From assembly GCA_028622995.1 (NCBI GenBank), contig JAJQJQ010000008.1:3410001-3474000 (forward strand): a stretch of DNA of 64,000 nucleotides, written 5' to 3'. This DNA is from Panagrolaimus kolymaensis. Taxonomy: Eukaryota > Nematoda > Chromadorea > Rhabditida > Panagrolaimidae. The notes under the pieces are model-generated. The model made no database searches. It worked only from the letters and a program-made list of their open reading frames with translations, and was not told where the DNA came from. The translations under genes were made by a program, and so were the position numbers. The first letter of the stretch is position 1. Each line of letters opens with the position of its first letter. Shown one piece after another: positions 1 to 11,242 of this stretch.

Positions 1-1
1 T

Positions 2-3000
2 GATACCGAAGATGAACAAACTATCATGCAAATTTCTCCACCTTCAGGAAGTTGTATGGTTCACCGGAAAGATCCCTCTCTTATGCTGGATGTCAATATC
101 AATGGTATGGATCTTAAAGCTTTGTTAGATACTGGCTCATCTTTAACTGTCCTAAATCCAAATGATTATAAGAAAGTTGGTTCACCTCTCCTTACAGGAG
201 GACCATTCAATGCTAATACTTTCGGAAATTTTTCTGCTCGAATCGATGGCTCTTTCAAAGCTCTTGTAACTCGTCATGGTACTACTACTTCAATGGAAAT
301 TTATGTGTCAAAATATAATATCACACTTCTTGGTAGAGATTTCTATAATGCTTTCAAGTTATCCGTTGCTGATCCCGAATTGATGATATGTTCTTTATCT
401 TCAAATGAATCTTTGGTATCACCGGAAGTTATTGAAAGCCTTCGAACATCGTATACTGCTCTCTTCAATGGAACTATAGGATGTTGTACTAAGAAGCAAG
501 TCCATCTTCAACTTACACCGGATGCAAAGCCTGTCTTTATTCCTGCTCGTCGTCTTAGTCTCTATGCTAAAGAACTCGTTGAAAAAGAACTTGCTGCTCT
601 TCAAAGAAATGGAATAATATATCCTGTTACTTTCACAGAATATGCTGCTCCTTGCTCTATGGTTCCAAAGAAAGATGGTGATTCTCGCTTCGTGGTTGAT
701 TTCTCCACCGGATTGAATAAACAACTTGCTGAACCTGGTTTTCAACAACCGATACCGGAAGAAATATTCGCTCGCTTAGCTGACTCAAAGGTGTATAGTA
801 TTGTTGACGTTTCTCAAGCTTACCATCAACTCACTCTTGATGATGAAAGCCGGAAACTTGCTACCATTTCAACACCATTTGGATTCTTCCGCTTCAATCG
901 TCTTCCTCAAGGACTGAAAACTGCTCCATCTGATTTTCAACAAGTTATGGAAGAAATGTGTAAAGACATGCCTTTTGTTCATCCTTACTTCGATGATCTC
1001 TTGGTAGCTAGTAAAGACACCGACGAACATCTTCGACATCTTCATCGACTGCTTCAAAGAATGACAGAATGGGGCTTTACGCTGAACTTCAAGAAGTGTA
1101 AATTCTTTCGCTCTTCAATCAAATTCCTTGGTAAAATCATTGGTCCTGATGGAATTACTCCTGATCCTGAAAAGGTTAAAGCTATTTGCAACATGCCGGA
1201 ACCTCAAGATGTCTCTTCTCTTCGCTCGTTTCTTGGTATGGTAAACTTTTATCAAAGCTTTATTCCCGGAATGCATGAATTACGTAAGCATCTGGATGCT
1301 CTTCTCAAAGCTGATGTCGAATGGAAATGGACTATGATTCAATCCGAAGCTGTTCGAAAACTCAAAGAAATGATCTCTGGTGATTGTTTAAATGCTCGCT
1401 TTGATCCACGATTTCCTATAATCGTTGCTGCTGATGCTTCACAAACTGGTATTGGTGGCGTTATTACTCAACGCATATCTGCTGATCGGGAAGTTCCAAT
1501 TCATTTCTTCTCAAAGTCTCTCACCGGATGTCAACAACGTTATTCCCAGACTGATAAAGAAGCTCTCGCATTGATCACTGCTGTCAAGACATTCCATCGT
1601 TATCTTGAAGGTAAGAAGTTTACTCTTCTTACAGATCACAAAGCTCTTCTTTCCATCTTTGGTCCAAAATCTGATAAACCTTCGTTCGCTGCTAATCGTC
1701 TCCATCGCTGATCAATTTTCCTTTCTTCATACGACTTCGATATCGAATACCGGAACACTCTCAACTTTGGTCAAGCTGACGCTCTCTCAAGACTCATTGC
1801 TGAAGCAAAATCAATACCGGAAATGTATGAAGAAGAAGACGAAATTGAACCTATGGAAAATGGCATGGCTATCAACTTGGTTGAACGGTTCTCTATGGTT
1901 ACATCGGACGATATCAAAGCTGCTTATGAAGAAGATTCTCTTGCTAAAGAAATTATTTCAAGATCTGATGTTGCTAAGAATAACAAGTTCATGAGAAACT
2001 ACTACTTCTCAAAGGGCATCATCATGTTTGAAGATCGCGTTTACATCCCGGAGATTCTTCGACAACGAGTTCTGCTTCAACTACACAAAGGTCATGATGG
2101 TATTCAACGTACAAAAGCTCTTGCTCGTATGCATGTTTACTGGCCTGGAATAACAAAGGACATTGAAGAAATTGTGTCTCAATGCATGGCTTGCATTCAA
2201 CAATCCAAAGCTCCGATCAAGGCTTTACTTTCGTCTTGGCCGAAATCTTCAAAACCTGGTGACCGAATTCATCTTGATTTTCTTGGTCCAATACTTGGAC
2301 GCATGGTACTCATAGCTGTGGATAGCTATTCAAAGTGGACTGATGCTTGGGTGATGAAACATGCTACCACCGGAACTACAATCTCCTGCTTACTTCGTTA
2401 TATGGCTGATAATGGATGTCCTCGTCTGCTGGTGTCAGACAATGGAAGTCAATTCAAATCGGAAGCTTTCAAAGGTTTCTGTAAAACACATGGTATTGAA
2501 CTAATGAATTCTCCTCCATACCATCCTCAATCAAATGGTCAAGCTGAGCGTATGGTAGACGTTATCAAACGATTCATCAAGAAAAACATCGAAGTTCATG
2601 GAGAAACGTTGGATCTGAAAGATGCTGTATCAACGTTCCTGCTATGCTATCGTTCAACTCCACATTCAACAACTCCCGGAAATTGCACTCCTGCTTATGC
2701 TCATCTTGGTCGTGAACTCCGAACACAAATGGATCAACTACGTCCTCAATTCCTCAAATTTATGGAATCTGCTGGAGCTCAAGATGCCCAGTTCAATCGT
2801 CATCATGGTGCTAAAGAAAAGAAGTTCATCATTGGTTCAACAATTTTTCATAAGGGGAAGAAGGATGGTCGATGGTCTCCTGGAATCATTGAAGCTCATA
2901 AAGGTAAACTTGTTTACATCATCATGGATACTGATACCGGAAAGACTCATGATCGACATGCTAATCAACTTCGCCGCCGAACTGATGTCACTTCCACTTC

Positions 3001-3298
3001 AAATCTCCCGATGGTCATTGAAACAAGAACTGATGATTTGGATTCTAATGATGCCGAAAGATCACATGATTCTCAAGATGCAACACCGGAAGAAATTCAA
3101 GTTTATGATCCTGAAATTGCTGATGCAACTACATCAAATCCTGCTGCTCAACTATCCTCAACTACAAATACCTCACCGGAAAATAATTCTCCTTCTCCTG
3201 CTCGTATTCATGTTCAAGCTCCTCAACATCGCTATCCAACAAATCGTGTAAGAAATTCTCGATATGAAAACCTCAATGAAGATGCTATGCTTCGTTAG
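2..3298 (+). pseudogene. pol: retrotransposon pol (PR-RT-RH-IN), one in-frame stop
   Basis: One frame is open from nucleotide 2 to the TAG at 3296-3298, except for a TGA at 1709-1711. The frame is the same on both sides, so the break is a point nonsense and not a frameshift. Domains, in order: aspartic protease with DTGSS near nt 128-142; RT with the catalytic YFDDLL motif near nt 988-1005; RNase H with an ADAS start near nt 1432; integrase with an HHCC zinc-binding module near nt 2080-2190 and a DDE core, whose second Asp lies in VSDNGS near 2433 and whose Glu lies in the NGQAE segment near 2535. The stop falls between RNase H and integrase, so integrase would be lost without readthrough. 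The first ATG in the window is at 26, but the frame is already open before it. Confidence 0.85.
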
Positions 3299-3308
3299 GA
3301 GGGAGAAG
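3297..3308 (+). other. polypurine tract of the retrotransposon
   Basis: Twelve consecutive purines overlap the pol stop codon and end directly at the TGTT of the putative LTR. This is the standard position of the plus-strand primer in LTR elements. Confidence 0.6.
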
Positions 3309-3604
3309 TGTTGTGAGTCTGTGACCACAGAATCTTTCAAATGGTTTGATGGTTCTCTTGGGTCCCGGAACGAATGGTCCTCAAATGGCTGCATGTTATT
3401 ATTCTTCACTCGCGCCATTATTTCTTTGTTGTCATTCATTCATTGTAATTTACATACATAACTAACTTTACTCTGTCTGCAATTATTCTACCGCTCGGAA
3501 TAATTGCTATAGTTTCTGCTGAATAAATACCTTATTTATATTTGTGTCTATTTATTCACAAACCGGAAACTTATCTTTGTTTGACCCTCATTACGGTCAT
3601 AACA
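3309..3604 (+). repeat. putative 3' LTR (296 bp)
   Basis: It begins TGTTGTGA directly after the polypurine tract and ends CATAACA, giving TGTT...AACA short inverted ends. An AATAAA-type polyadenylation signal lies near 3522, inside the block. The end was chosen from the inverted termini. With no 5' LTR in the window, the boundary could be off by a few bases. Confidence 0.62.
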
Positions 3605-5188
3605 CTGTCTTTTAAAAAAAAAACGAAGAGAAGTGGCGCACCTTATTTTACTCAATAAGATGATGAAAGCATGTTTTTTAAACATATTTTCTTATCATCT
3701 TTCTCTCTCAAAATATATCTATTGACAAAAAACGTTTCAACATACTTTAAGACGAAGAATTATCAAAAAAAAAGTTAAATAAAAATAGGTAGTTCGCATG
3801 GCTATAATTTACATTTAAAGGTTTTAGAAGCTTTTAGCTGAAGTATGAAAAAATTAATCCAAGTTTTGTAATTTTTCAGACATCCAGAATATGCTAAAAT
3901 TCGTTCTAAGTTAAATTATGTTTGTAAGGGTCCAAATATTCAAAGGTTTAGCGATAAAATACATAGATCTGAAAGAATAACAGAATATTAAAATAAAAGT
4001 TTTAATTATAAAAGAATTAATTTTTTCCCGTTCAGCAGATATTTTTTTTATAATTTTTTCTTTATTTTTCTTCAAAAAAATCAAGCAAATAAAAGACGTT
4101 TCAAAAATGGCTGCAACCAAATCGATAACAGTTATGTTAATGTAGCTTAATCGAATTTAAAACTTTTTGAATTAGAAAAAAATTGCAGAGTAAAAATGCT
4201 TTATATTTATGCATTTTTACATGCATTTTCATTGATATTTTTCAAATCCAATCGTATGGTGAAGATTTGGCAGCCTTCAAAAATTACAATTAAAACAAAA
4301 AATGCTTTGATAAAGGTAAATAAATTCCATACTCATAAGTAAGTAAGCTTTAAAAAAATTTTGTTTATCAAAAGTGATAAATCCGCTAACATATTTCTTT
4401 AGTGAAAGATAAGGCTCAAATCGAGCTATGAGGCTTTGAAAATTAAAAACACATGTTATTGAGTATGAATCTTCATGGATTCATATATCGTTATTTGAGG
4501 GATACAGCTACTTTTAGCATACATTTTCATGGTTAAAAAAATAAATAAAAATTAATTGGAAAATAAAAAAAATAGTCGCAATTCAAAAATTTTGATTTCT
4601 AGACATATCAATGAACACGTGTATCAAGCATAGAGGCAAGAAATTAGTGAATCATGTTTTGAATTAGGGCTTGAATTGAGCATATGGATTTTTTGATCCA
4701 AATATTTTTTATTAAATTTATTAATATTATTCCCAATGGTATTTTGAATCGCATGCACGGGAAGTACCTCAAACGTGATCCAATTATTTTAAAAAACAAA
4801 ATAGCATCAAGCATTGAGATGATACCTTAATCAAAAGTTTTAATTATGAAACATATAATTTTTTCCCCTTCAGCAGATCTTATTTTTTGTTTTTTTTCTT
4901 TATTATTCATATTTAATATTCAAACAAGTCAAAGACCTCCAAAAAAATTGTTATTTCAATTTTGATGTATTTTAGTATTTTTTTATTTCATAAACAATGG
5001 GATAATAATGGAAATTTACAAGAAAAAAGGAATAACGTTTAAAATGAAATTTATAAAAACAAAACTAAAAAGACTTTTTATAAGAACTTTAAAATGAAAG
5101 ATAAAAGCATTTTTTTCTCATATGATCAACAACCTTCTTGAACATTAAAAAAAATAAAAGACGACAAAAAGCAAAATATAAAAATAAA
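3605..5188. other. AT-rich intergenic stretch with one diverged direct repeat
   Basis: No credible gene is visible; the open frames are short and low in complexity. Two segments, about 3996-4101 and 4834-4940, are diverged direct copies of each other: both contain a TTTTAATTAT block, then a T-rich run followed by CCC and TTCAGCAGAT, then T-rich sequence leading to CAAAGAC or AAAAGAC. They may be old copies of an unidentified repeat. Confidence 0.5.
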
Positions 5189-6031
5189 TTAATTAACTTC
5201 TATATTTGCTTTTTTATTGGTTCCCAAATTTAGAGGCATTTCATTAAATAAAGATTGCAAAATTTCTCGATGAGTATCAGGATTTTCCATTTTCATATAA
5301 AAACTAAAATTTGATTTTTCATTTCCATTCTTTTTAACAAAATCACACAAAAATGAAATATCGGCTTTTGGAGATAAATTCGAAATTTCCAAACGAAATC
5401 CAGACAATTTATATTTAAATTTTAAAGCAGTCATTTTTTGGAAAGTTTCGTTTGTAAATATTTCGTTGTTGCATGAATAATTAAAGTGTTCTAAAGCTGG
5501 CAATTTTGAAAGGATTTGACCACAAAAAGCTGGGACACCATTAACATTTGTAATATTTACTTTTTCTAATGAAAACCAAAATATTTTTTCACCACCCAAA
5601 AGAAAATCCAATTCATCCATAGTTAAAGTTTGGTCAGCGATATAAAAATATCTAAAGCTGCAGCGATAAATATTTAATGGTATTTTAAGCGGCGCTGAAT
5701 ATTCCGATTCATCATCTTTATATTTAAAAAATTTTAATTCATTTTTAAGCCAAAATTTAATTTTCAGAAAATCATGAAAATTCTTTTTTAATGCAACGCA
5801 ACATAATAATCCATTTTCATGATTGCCATAAGTTTGATTAATAACAATTATTTTATTTTTAGCATAAAAGTATTTGCATGTTTTTTGAAGCTTTTCAAGG
5901 ACCTTATAAGATTTTTTTGAAAAATAGGAAGCAATACAAAATGGAATGGAAAAATTTTGGCATCGAGGTGAATTGAAAGTAGTTGGATTTGGATGAACAA
6001 AAGAAGGCCAAATGATTGAATTCATATTCAT
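5189..6031 (-). CDS. F-box-like family protein (280 aa)
   Basis: Single-exon member of the local family. From the chosen ATG at 6031 the protein has the family opening HPNP-T-F, then an F-box-like segment at residues about 28-65 (IPFCIASYF ... KLQKTCKYF) and the conserved family body ending in a DTHREILQSLFNEM block. The frame is open further upstream to an ATG at 6172, which would add a hydrophobic signal-like leader. No other family member has one, and an upstream sequence block seen before several sister genes falls inside that extension, so the internal start is preferred. F-box proteins generally link substrates to Skp1-cullin ligases. That role is inferred from the N-terminal segment only, and the C-terminal domain is not one I can name. 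Confidence 0.75.
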   Translation of the reverse strand: MNMNSIIWPSFVHPNPTTFNSPRCQNFSIPFCIASYFSKKSYKVLEKLQKTCKYFYAKNKIIVINQTYGNHENGLLCCVALKKNFHDFLKIKFWLKNELKFFKYKDDESEYSAPLKIPLNIYRCSFRYFYIADQTLTMDELDFLLGGEKIFWFSLEKVNITNVNGVPAFCGQILSKLPALEHFNYSCNNEIFTNETFQKMTALKFKYKLSGFRLEISNLSPKADISFLCDFVKKNGNEKSNFSFYMKMENPDTHREILQSLFNEMPLNLGTNKKANIEVN

Positions 6032-6352
6032 TTCTAAAAAATAAAATTCAATTGCTTTAAGAACAACTAATAAATACTCATCGAGCGACGATATTCTACA
6101 AAATGATGAGTCAACGAATAAGAAAAAAATTAGCAAGAAAGATGCTAAATAATTTTTGGGTTGTTTGTGCATAATATATCCTTAAAGACCTTTTACTTCC
6201 AATTAATTTAAAGCAAAGATAGACGGACAATATGCCACTTCTTGGCTCTTGTTTTCTCTTTTTTTTTGCATTACTAGCAATAACAAAAAAGAGTCTCGTT
6301 ACTTTAAGGCACGCAACCAAGTAGGCACGCATCCACACAGATTGAAACAAAC

Positions 6353-7568
6353 TTATTTTATAAATCGATATAGGTTATAGGCCGAGACGTGCTTTTTATG
6401 TAAGAAACGATCTGTTTCAGGCACATCTTTAATTGTTGCAGCTTCAATTATAATAAATAAATCTTTAATTTTTTCAGGCATTTCTTCATCGAAATTGTTG
6501 AGCATTTCGCGTTGAATCGAAGTTTGAAGAATGAAATGAAAGCAACGTTTTTTTAGAGGTTCCAAATGGAATTTTATAGCGATTTGAAATATTTCATAAA
6601 TATTTTTTTCTGTTATTTTACAAAGTTCACTCAAATCATTCTAAAAGCTTTTTATTTCTGATTTAAAAATTTATTTTATAGATCAAAACTCACTTTGAGG
6701 CTATCCTTTAAATAATAATCAGCGAATTCGCACAAATTCTGAAAATGAGATTCCATAAATGTTTCAGGGATTTCGATGCCTTTGAAAAACTCAAAAACAA
6801 TTTTAACAATTTCAAATGAAAATTTAGTGATTTCAAGTTTATTTTCTTTCGCTTCTTTCAATCCAGAATCTATCATTCCAGCAAACACAGGAGACATCTT
6901 TTTAAAATCATCTCTGTTAATCTAAAATTTTATTTAAATTTACTTTGGTAAAAATGAATTCAATATGCAAAAGTTGGGATTTTTAAAACTAAAAAAAAAA
7001 TTTTGCTTACAGTAATAAAATTATTTCCAACAACAATTTTAAAATTATTATCTTCTTTTTCATATGGAACTTGAACTAATGATTTTTTCCATTGATGAAA
7101 TCCCAAATATAAAACTCCAGTAAATTTTATATCGAATTTTCCATTATTAATTGGACCACTTTCATGACATTGTAAAGGCCTGGAATGGTCGTCAGAAGAA
7201 TCTAATAAACTTAAATTTTCGATTATTGAATCAAGTTCGAAAACGTGTTCAGAATTTGGGTGATGTTCTCGATTGATGTGATTTTGAGTTTGAAAGTTTT
7301 TAAATGTAATTAAATATCGCATTCTCATGCAAAATAAAGGATGTTGAAATTTTCCAACTTTAAGTTTCATCAGAAAATTCATTTTTGGTGAAACTTTTAA
7401 ACTTTGAGTTTGATGACCAGTTTCTGACTTGGCGCCAAAAACTTTTAAACATATTTGAATTTCAGGATCCGATGAAATGGAAAAAGCAGGGCTTTCTAAG
7501 CAATAAATAATTTCGTTTACATAGCACTGGTCGAATTTCCAATTAATGGCAAATGGAATTTCAACGTA
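6353..7568 (-). CDS. MATH/BTB-like protein, 3 exons visible, 5' end unresolved
   Basis: Exons in transcript order: 7011-7568, 6694-6921 and 6353-6640; introns 6922-7010 and 6641-6693 have GT-AG ends and keep the frame (357 codons visible). The first exon encodes a MATH-like region (IPFAINWKFD, then a beta-rich stretch). From NNFKIVVGN to the KMSPVFAGMI and FEIVKIVFEFF segments the pattern is a BTB fold, followed by a helical BACK-like tail. Upstream, a good acceptor at 7569-7571 joins a donor at 7633, but the only short ATG exon there (7634-7644) is out of phase, so the true start is not identified. MATH-BTB proteins serve as CUL3 ligase adaptors and are expanded in nematodes. It may also be a 5'-damaged copy. 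Confidence 0.7.
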
Positions 7569-8022
7569 CTGAAAAACAAATAAAAAATATTTAAAAAAAT
7601 AAACTATCAAAAATAAAAAAAGAAAAAACTTACTAGATATACATAATTTAAATTTAAGAACTATATAAAAAATCAACTAATTTTTTAAAGTACTATGCAA
7701 CAAAATGGCAACTTTCCAATAAAGCTATAAAATATATCGATTCATAAAATGGATATTTTTTGTTTTCCCAGTGTGTGCCTACTTGTTTGCCACAACAAAA
7801 CAAAGCCACCATTGTTTCAGTCGGAATTTTTTTCTGTCAATGCCTTCCAGGCAAATACATATATGACAAAAAAAAATTTATTTTGCAATTTAAAAGTGGC
7901 AATGCCAAACTACCGAGTGTACCTTTAAATAATAAATTTTGGTGGAAAAAAGCAAGCCGAAACTTTTTATGCTCTCTTTTTTTTTAAAACAAATATCTTA
8001 AAACAATATAACAACAAAAAAG
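7569..8022. other. intergenic, no gene seen
   Basis: AT-rich. A 75-codon plus-strand open frame at 7760-7987 shows no domain, ends in homopolymer-rich sequence and has no family resemblance. The unresolved first exon of the MATH/BTB-like gene should lie here. Confidence 0.5.
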
Positions 8023-8913
8023 TTAAAATAACGACAAAATTCTTTTTAACAAACAAATATTTTGGGTTTGGCTTCTTTTTTCCAAGAGCATTTGATGAAC
8101 AACGTCTTTCAAAGCTGTTTGGAAATTTTGAGAATCGTGAAAATAATTACCAAATATTAATTTGGAATTTCTATCAGCATTTTTAAAGAAAAATTGACAT
8201 AAAAGTTTAATATCAACTTCATTAATAACTGAAAAATAAAAATAATCAAATTTACAATTAAATTTTAATTTATTCATTTTAAGTAAAGTTTCGTCCGTAA
8301 ATATTTCTTTTATGCATTTATAATATAATCTCAAAAGATTTGGAACTTTTGCAAGAATTTGATCACATGAAACTATATTTCCGTTTTCATTACGAATATT
8401 AACTTCTATCAAATAAAGATGAATGATTTTTTCGCCGTTCAAAAGAAAATCAATTTCATTAATGGTTAATTCTTGATTATGAATATATAATTTTTGAAGG
8501 GTGCAACAATAAATATTTTCTGAAATTTTAAGATGAATAGGTTCAGAATATGCTACCTCATAAGTAAGCCAAAATTTAATATTTGGGAAATCTTTGAGAT
8601 AAAATTTTTGTTTTGAAGATGTTAAGCAAAAAAATAATAAATCACCAATATTACGAACAGTTCGATCAACAATAATAATTTTATTTTTAGCGAAAAAGAA
8701 TTTGCAACTTTTTTGAAGTTTTAAAACTCCATCAGCAGAGATTGGATTATTTGAAATATAATGGATCAAAGTTGATGGAAGGGAAAAATTTGGGCATTGA
8801 AGAGAATTAAAAGTATTTGGATTTGGGTGAATAAAAACTTCAGCTCGCTGTTCATTCTTTTTGGAAGGAAAAATTAATCGTCGTAAATAAACCCATAAAT
8901 TTCTAATGCACAT
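8023..8913 (-). CDS. F-box-like family protein (296 aa)
   Basis: Single exon with ATG at 8911-8913. A basic N-terminal stretch of about 27 residues precedes the family start HPNPNTF. The F-box-like segment is at residues about 44-82 (SLPSTLIHYIS ... KLQKSCKFFF). The body keeps the family landmarks: ENIYCCTLQ, NEIDFLLNG, CDQILAKVP and EIFTDETLLKMN. It is closest to the members at 12652-13506 and the broken copy at 11243-12090, sharing LIHYIS, GVLKLQK and the SSK-KDFPNIKFW segment. Function is inferred only from the F-box-like segment. Confidence 0.78.
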   Translation of the reverse strand: MCIRNLWVYLRRLIFPSKKNEQRAEVFIHPNPNTFNSLQCPNFSLPSTLIHYISNNPISADGVLKLQKSCKFFFAKNKIIIVDRTVRNIGDLLFFCLTSSKQKFYLKDFPNIKFWLTYEVAYSEPIHLKISENIYCCTLQKLYIHNQELTINEIDFLLNGEKIIHLYLIEVNIRNENGNIVSCDQILAKVPNLLRLYYKCIKEIFTDETLLKMNKLKFNCKFDYFYFSVINEVDIKLLCQFFFKNADRNSKLIFGNYFHDSQNFQTALKDVVHQMLLEKRSQTQNICLLKRILSLF

Positions 8914-9379
8914 GATTATACAAAATTAAAAACAAAGCTTCCGCTAACCTTTCAAAAAAAGAGCTGTTGCTAATATTAAGAAAATAAAAATTAAATCTTT
9001 ATTTTGGCTTGAAAATTATGCGTTAAATCAACTAACTCAATATTTTTTTTCGTTCTAGGAAAATTGGTGATTCGATTGTTTTTCTTTTTTGTAAAGTAGC
9101 TAATAATCTCAGACCTGCTTAAAGTTTTATTCAAAATTTTATCAAAAGTGAAAAAAAATTTTTCTAGTAAATAAAAAAAAAGAAAGTGGGGATTAATTTG
9201 TGCTTGGACATTTTGGTGCTACAAAACAATGATGTGCGTTAGCCGCGTCATTACCAATTTGAACAAAAGATTTTTTTCACTCAAAAACAACAAATTCATT
9301 GATTTTATTTCTTGGTGATTTTTAATTGTTGTCAAAAGAAAACTAGCCAAACGAGAAATAAAAAAAAGTATCAAATTTA
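8914..9379. other. intergenic, no gene seen
   Basis: AT-rich spacer between two family genes. It should hold the promoter of the 8913 gene and the 3' flank of the 10345 gene; no specific site is supported. Confidence 0.4.
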
Positions 9380-10345
9380 TTAGAAATTGATAAAGAGTTT
9401 TGTATTTCTAAACCTTTGAATGTAAAAAAAAATAAAAACCATAAAAGCGAATTCAAAAAAAAAAACAGAAATTATATTAAAATATTTATAACAAAATCTT
9501 GAAGTGTAGTAAAATTTCAAAAAATGGAAATGCTTGGTCTTTCTTTTTTTTTGGTGATACCAAAATTGACGCATTTCATTAACAGCTGTTTGTAAAATAG
9601 CTTCATGAATTTGTGGATTTTCCATTTTCTTATAAAAATAAAATTCTGACTTTTTATTTCCATTATTTTTAACAAAATCACATAAAAGTGAAACATCGGC
9701 ATCGGGGGATAAATTGTAAATCCCTAAATCAAATTTAGTCAACTTTGAATTGAATTTTAATGCATTCATTTTCTGGAAAGTTTCCGTAGAAAAAATTTCA
9801 TTTTTGCAATAATAATGAAAAGTAATAATATTTGGAATTTTAGAAAGAATTTTGTTGCATGTAACAATGAGACCATCAGCATCGTAAATATTTACATGAG
9901 TTAATCGAAGATATAAAATTTTCTCACCACTTAAAAGAAAATTCATTTCATTCAAAGTTAAATTTTTATATTCAATAGTAACGTAATAAAAATTGCAGCG
10001 ATAAATATTTTTAGGTAGCTTCAATGAATGCTTTTTGTTAACAAACAAATACCCAGCAAGCCAAAACTTGATGTTATGAAAATTTTTAAAATAATATTTT
10101 CGGAAATAGTTATCAAAACAGAAAATATTTTGTTCATCTTGACGTGTCCATTTATCAACGACAATAATTTTATTTTTCTGGAAAAAATATTTGCATGTTT
10201 TTTGAAGTTTTAAAAGTCCATAGTGAGAAATAGGATTTTGAGTGATATAAGAAATAATCCCAAATGGCAAAGAAAAATATTTTCGGTGAGCGATACTGGC
10301 GGCAGAATTCAAATTTTTAAATTTAAAGGTTCCATTTGAACTCAT
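9380..10345 (-). CDS. F-box-like family protein with frameshifted hydrophobic tail (321 aa)
   Basis: ATG at 10343-10345. The F-box-like segment is at residues about 24-63 (SLPFGIISYITQNP ... LQKTCKYFF), and the family body is intact to the NEM block near 9572. From about 9570 the frame no longer matches the family. The next frame encodes the expected ending (GITKKKERPSISIF, compare TKEKPSVLIF in the 19107 gene) and stops at 9517. The open frame instead runs about 50 residues further, through the 3' flank, and makes a strongly hydrophobic stretch near residues 291-310. A one-base indel near 9565-9570 explains this. The product may be a tailed variant or an early pseudogene. Confidence 0.72.
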   Translation of the reverse strand: MSSNGTFKFKNLNSAASIAHRKYFSLPFGIISYITQNPISHYGLLKLQKTCKYFFQKNKIIVVDKWTRQDEQNIFCFDNYFRKYYFKNFHNIKFWLAGYLFVNKKHSLKLPKNIYRCNFYYVTIEYKNLTLNEMNFLLSGEKILYLRLTHVNIYDADGLIVTCNKILSKIPNIITFHYYCKNEIFSTETFQKMNALKFNSKLTKFDLGIYNLSPDADVSLLCDFVKNNGNKKSEFYFYKKMENPQIHEAILQTAVNEMRQFWYHQKKRKTKHFHFLKFYYTSRFCYKYFNIISVFFFEFAFMVFIFFYIQRFRNTKLFINF

Positions 10346-11242
10346 TTTTGGAAAAATTAATTCACATTAATATTGTTTTACTTAAATAGTCACACTTGAA
10401 AAATAATTTGTTTTAATAAAAAAAAATTCAAGGAAAAGAGACTGAATACTTTGTACTTTGTTGATGATAAGACAAAAAGTCCATAAAATACTCGGTACAC
10501 CCGATTTTCTGCTCTATAAAATTATTATTTTCTTTTAAGGCATCTTTTTGTTATTCCATTCGCCAAAACATTCATGTGCGTTCAGTTCATTGTTGTCATT
10601 TTGAACTATTTTTTCCCTTTCTTAATAACAATTTTTTTTTGTTAATCATCCATTTTTTTACTTTCTCATGACCCAAATTAGGCTCGAAATTTTTAAGATA
10701 GACGATGACGAGGTTGGGACGCGCTAAAAAGTTTCCTTTTTCTGGTTCAGCCAGTATGGGTTTAAAAAAATATATAAGATGATCTTGGCGCGAAAGCAAA
10801 TAAAATTATAATTTGTTCAAAAAAAATTATATATATTTTAAAAAATTTAGCAAGAAAAAGTGTGAAATAAAACGTCCAAAGTTAAATTAAATGCCGGTTT
10901 TTTTGAGTATTTTAAATCAAGCTTTTTGTCAAGAGTAAACTGAAAACTGAAATATATCCATGTTACTTCGAGTTGCCTGATATTAACGAAAAATTGGGAA
11001 AGTTTATTATCATACTTATAAACAAAATCCCATAAAAAATCAGCTACTAAAGATTATTTTAAAATGGTTAAGCGAAATTCAAAAAATATTTTTATGACTT
11101 AAATTTCAAAGCATTCATTTTTTCAAAAGTTTCATTTCTGCTGCAACAATATTCAAAAGCAGTGAGTGACAAATTTTAACAAAATGAAACTATCGTTTTA
11201 TGAATTTATTTCGAAAACGAAGAAAGAAGGAATTAAACAAAT
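10346..11242. other. intergenic, no gene seen
   Basis: About 0.9 kb between an F-box-like gene and a broken family copy. Only low-complexity short frames are present (for example 10596-10799 on the minus strand, with no domain). Confidence 0.4.

Larger units (their letters stand above)
1..3604 (+). mobile_element. Ty3/gypsy-type LTR retrotransposon, 5' end outside window
   Basis: The element runs off the left edge. Visible in order are the pol reading frame, a purine-rich tract and a terminal block that starts TGTT and ends AACA, which is the expected 3' LTR. The domain order protease, reverse transcriptase, RNase H, integrase is that of Metaviridae-type elements; copia elements place integrase before RT. 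The base composition is clearly less AT-rich than the surrounding DNA and the frame carries only one stop, so this looks like a fairly recent insertion. Gag and the 5' LTR are not in the window, so LTR identity and the target duplication cannot be tested here. Confidence 0.85.

Noticed and set aside
1605..1994. Overlapping +1 frame in the retrotransposon as a separate gene or programmed frameshift
   Set aside because: The main frame is continuous in the same register on both sides of the single stop, so no frameshift is needed.
6032..6172. Signal peptide on the 5189-6031 F-box-like gene
   Set aside because: No other family member has such a leader, and an internal ATG gives the normal family start. 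The upstream stretch looks like 5' flank.
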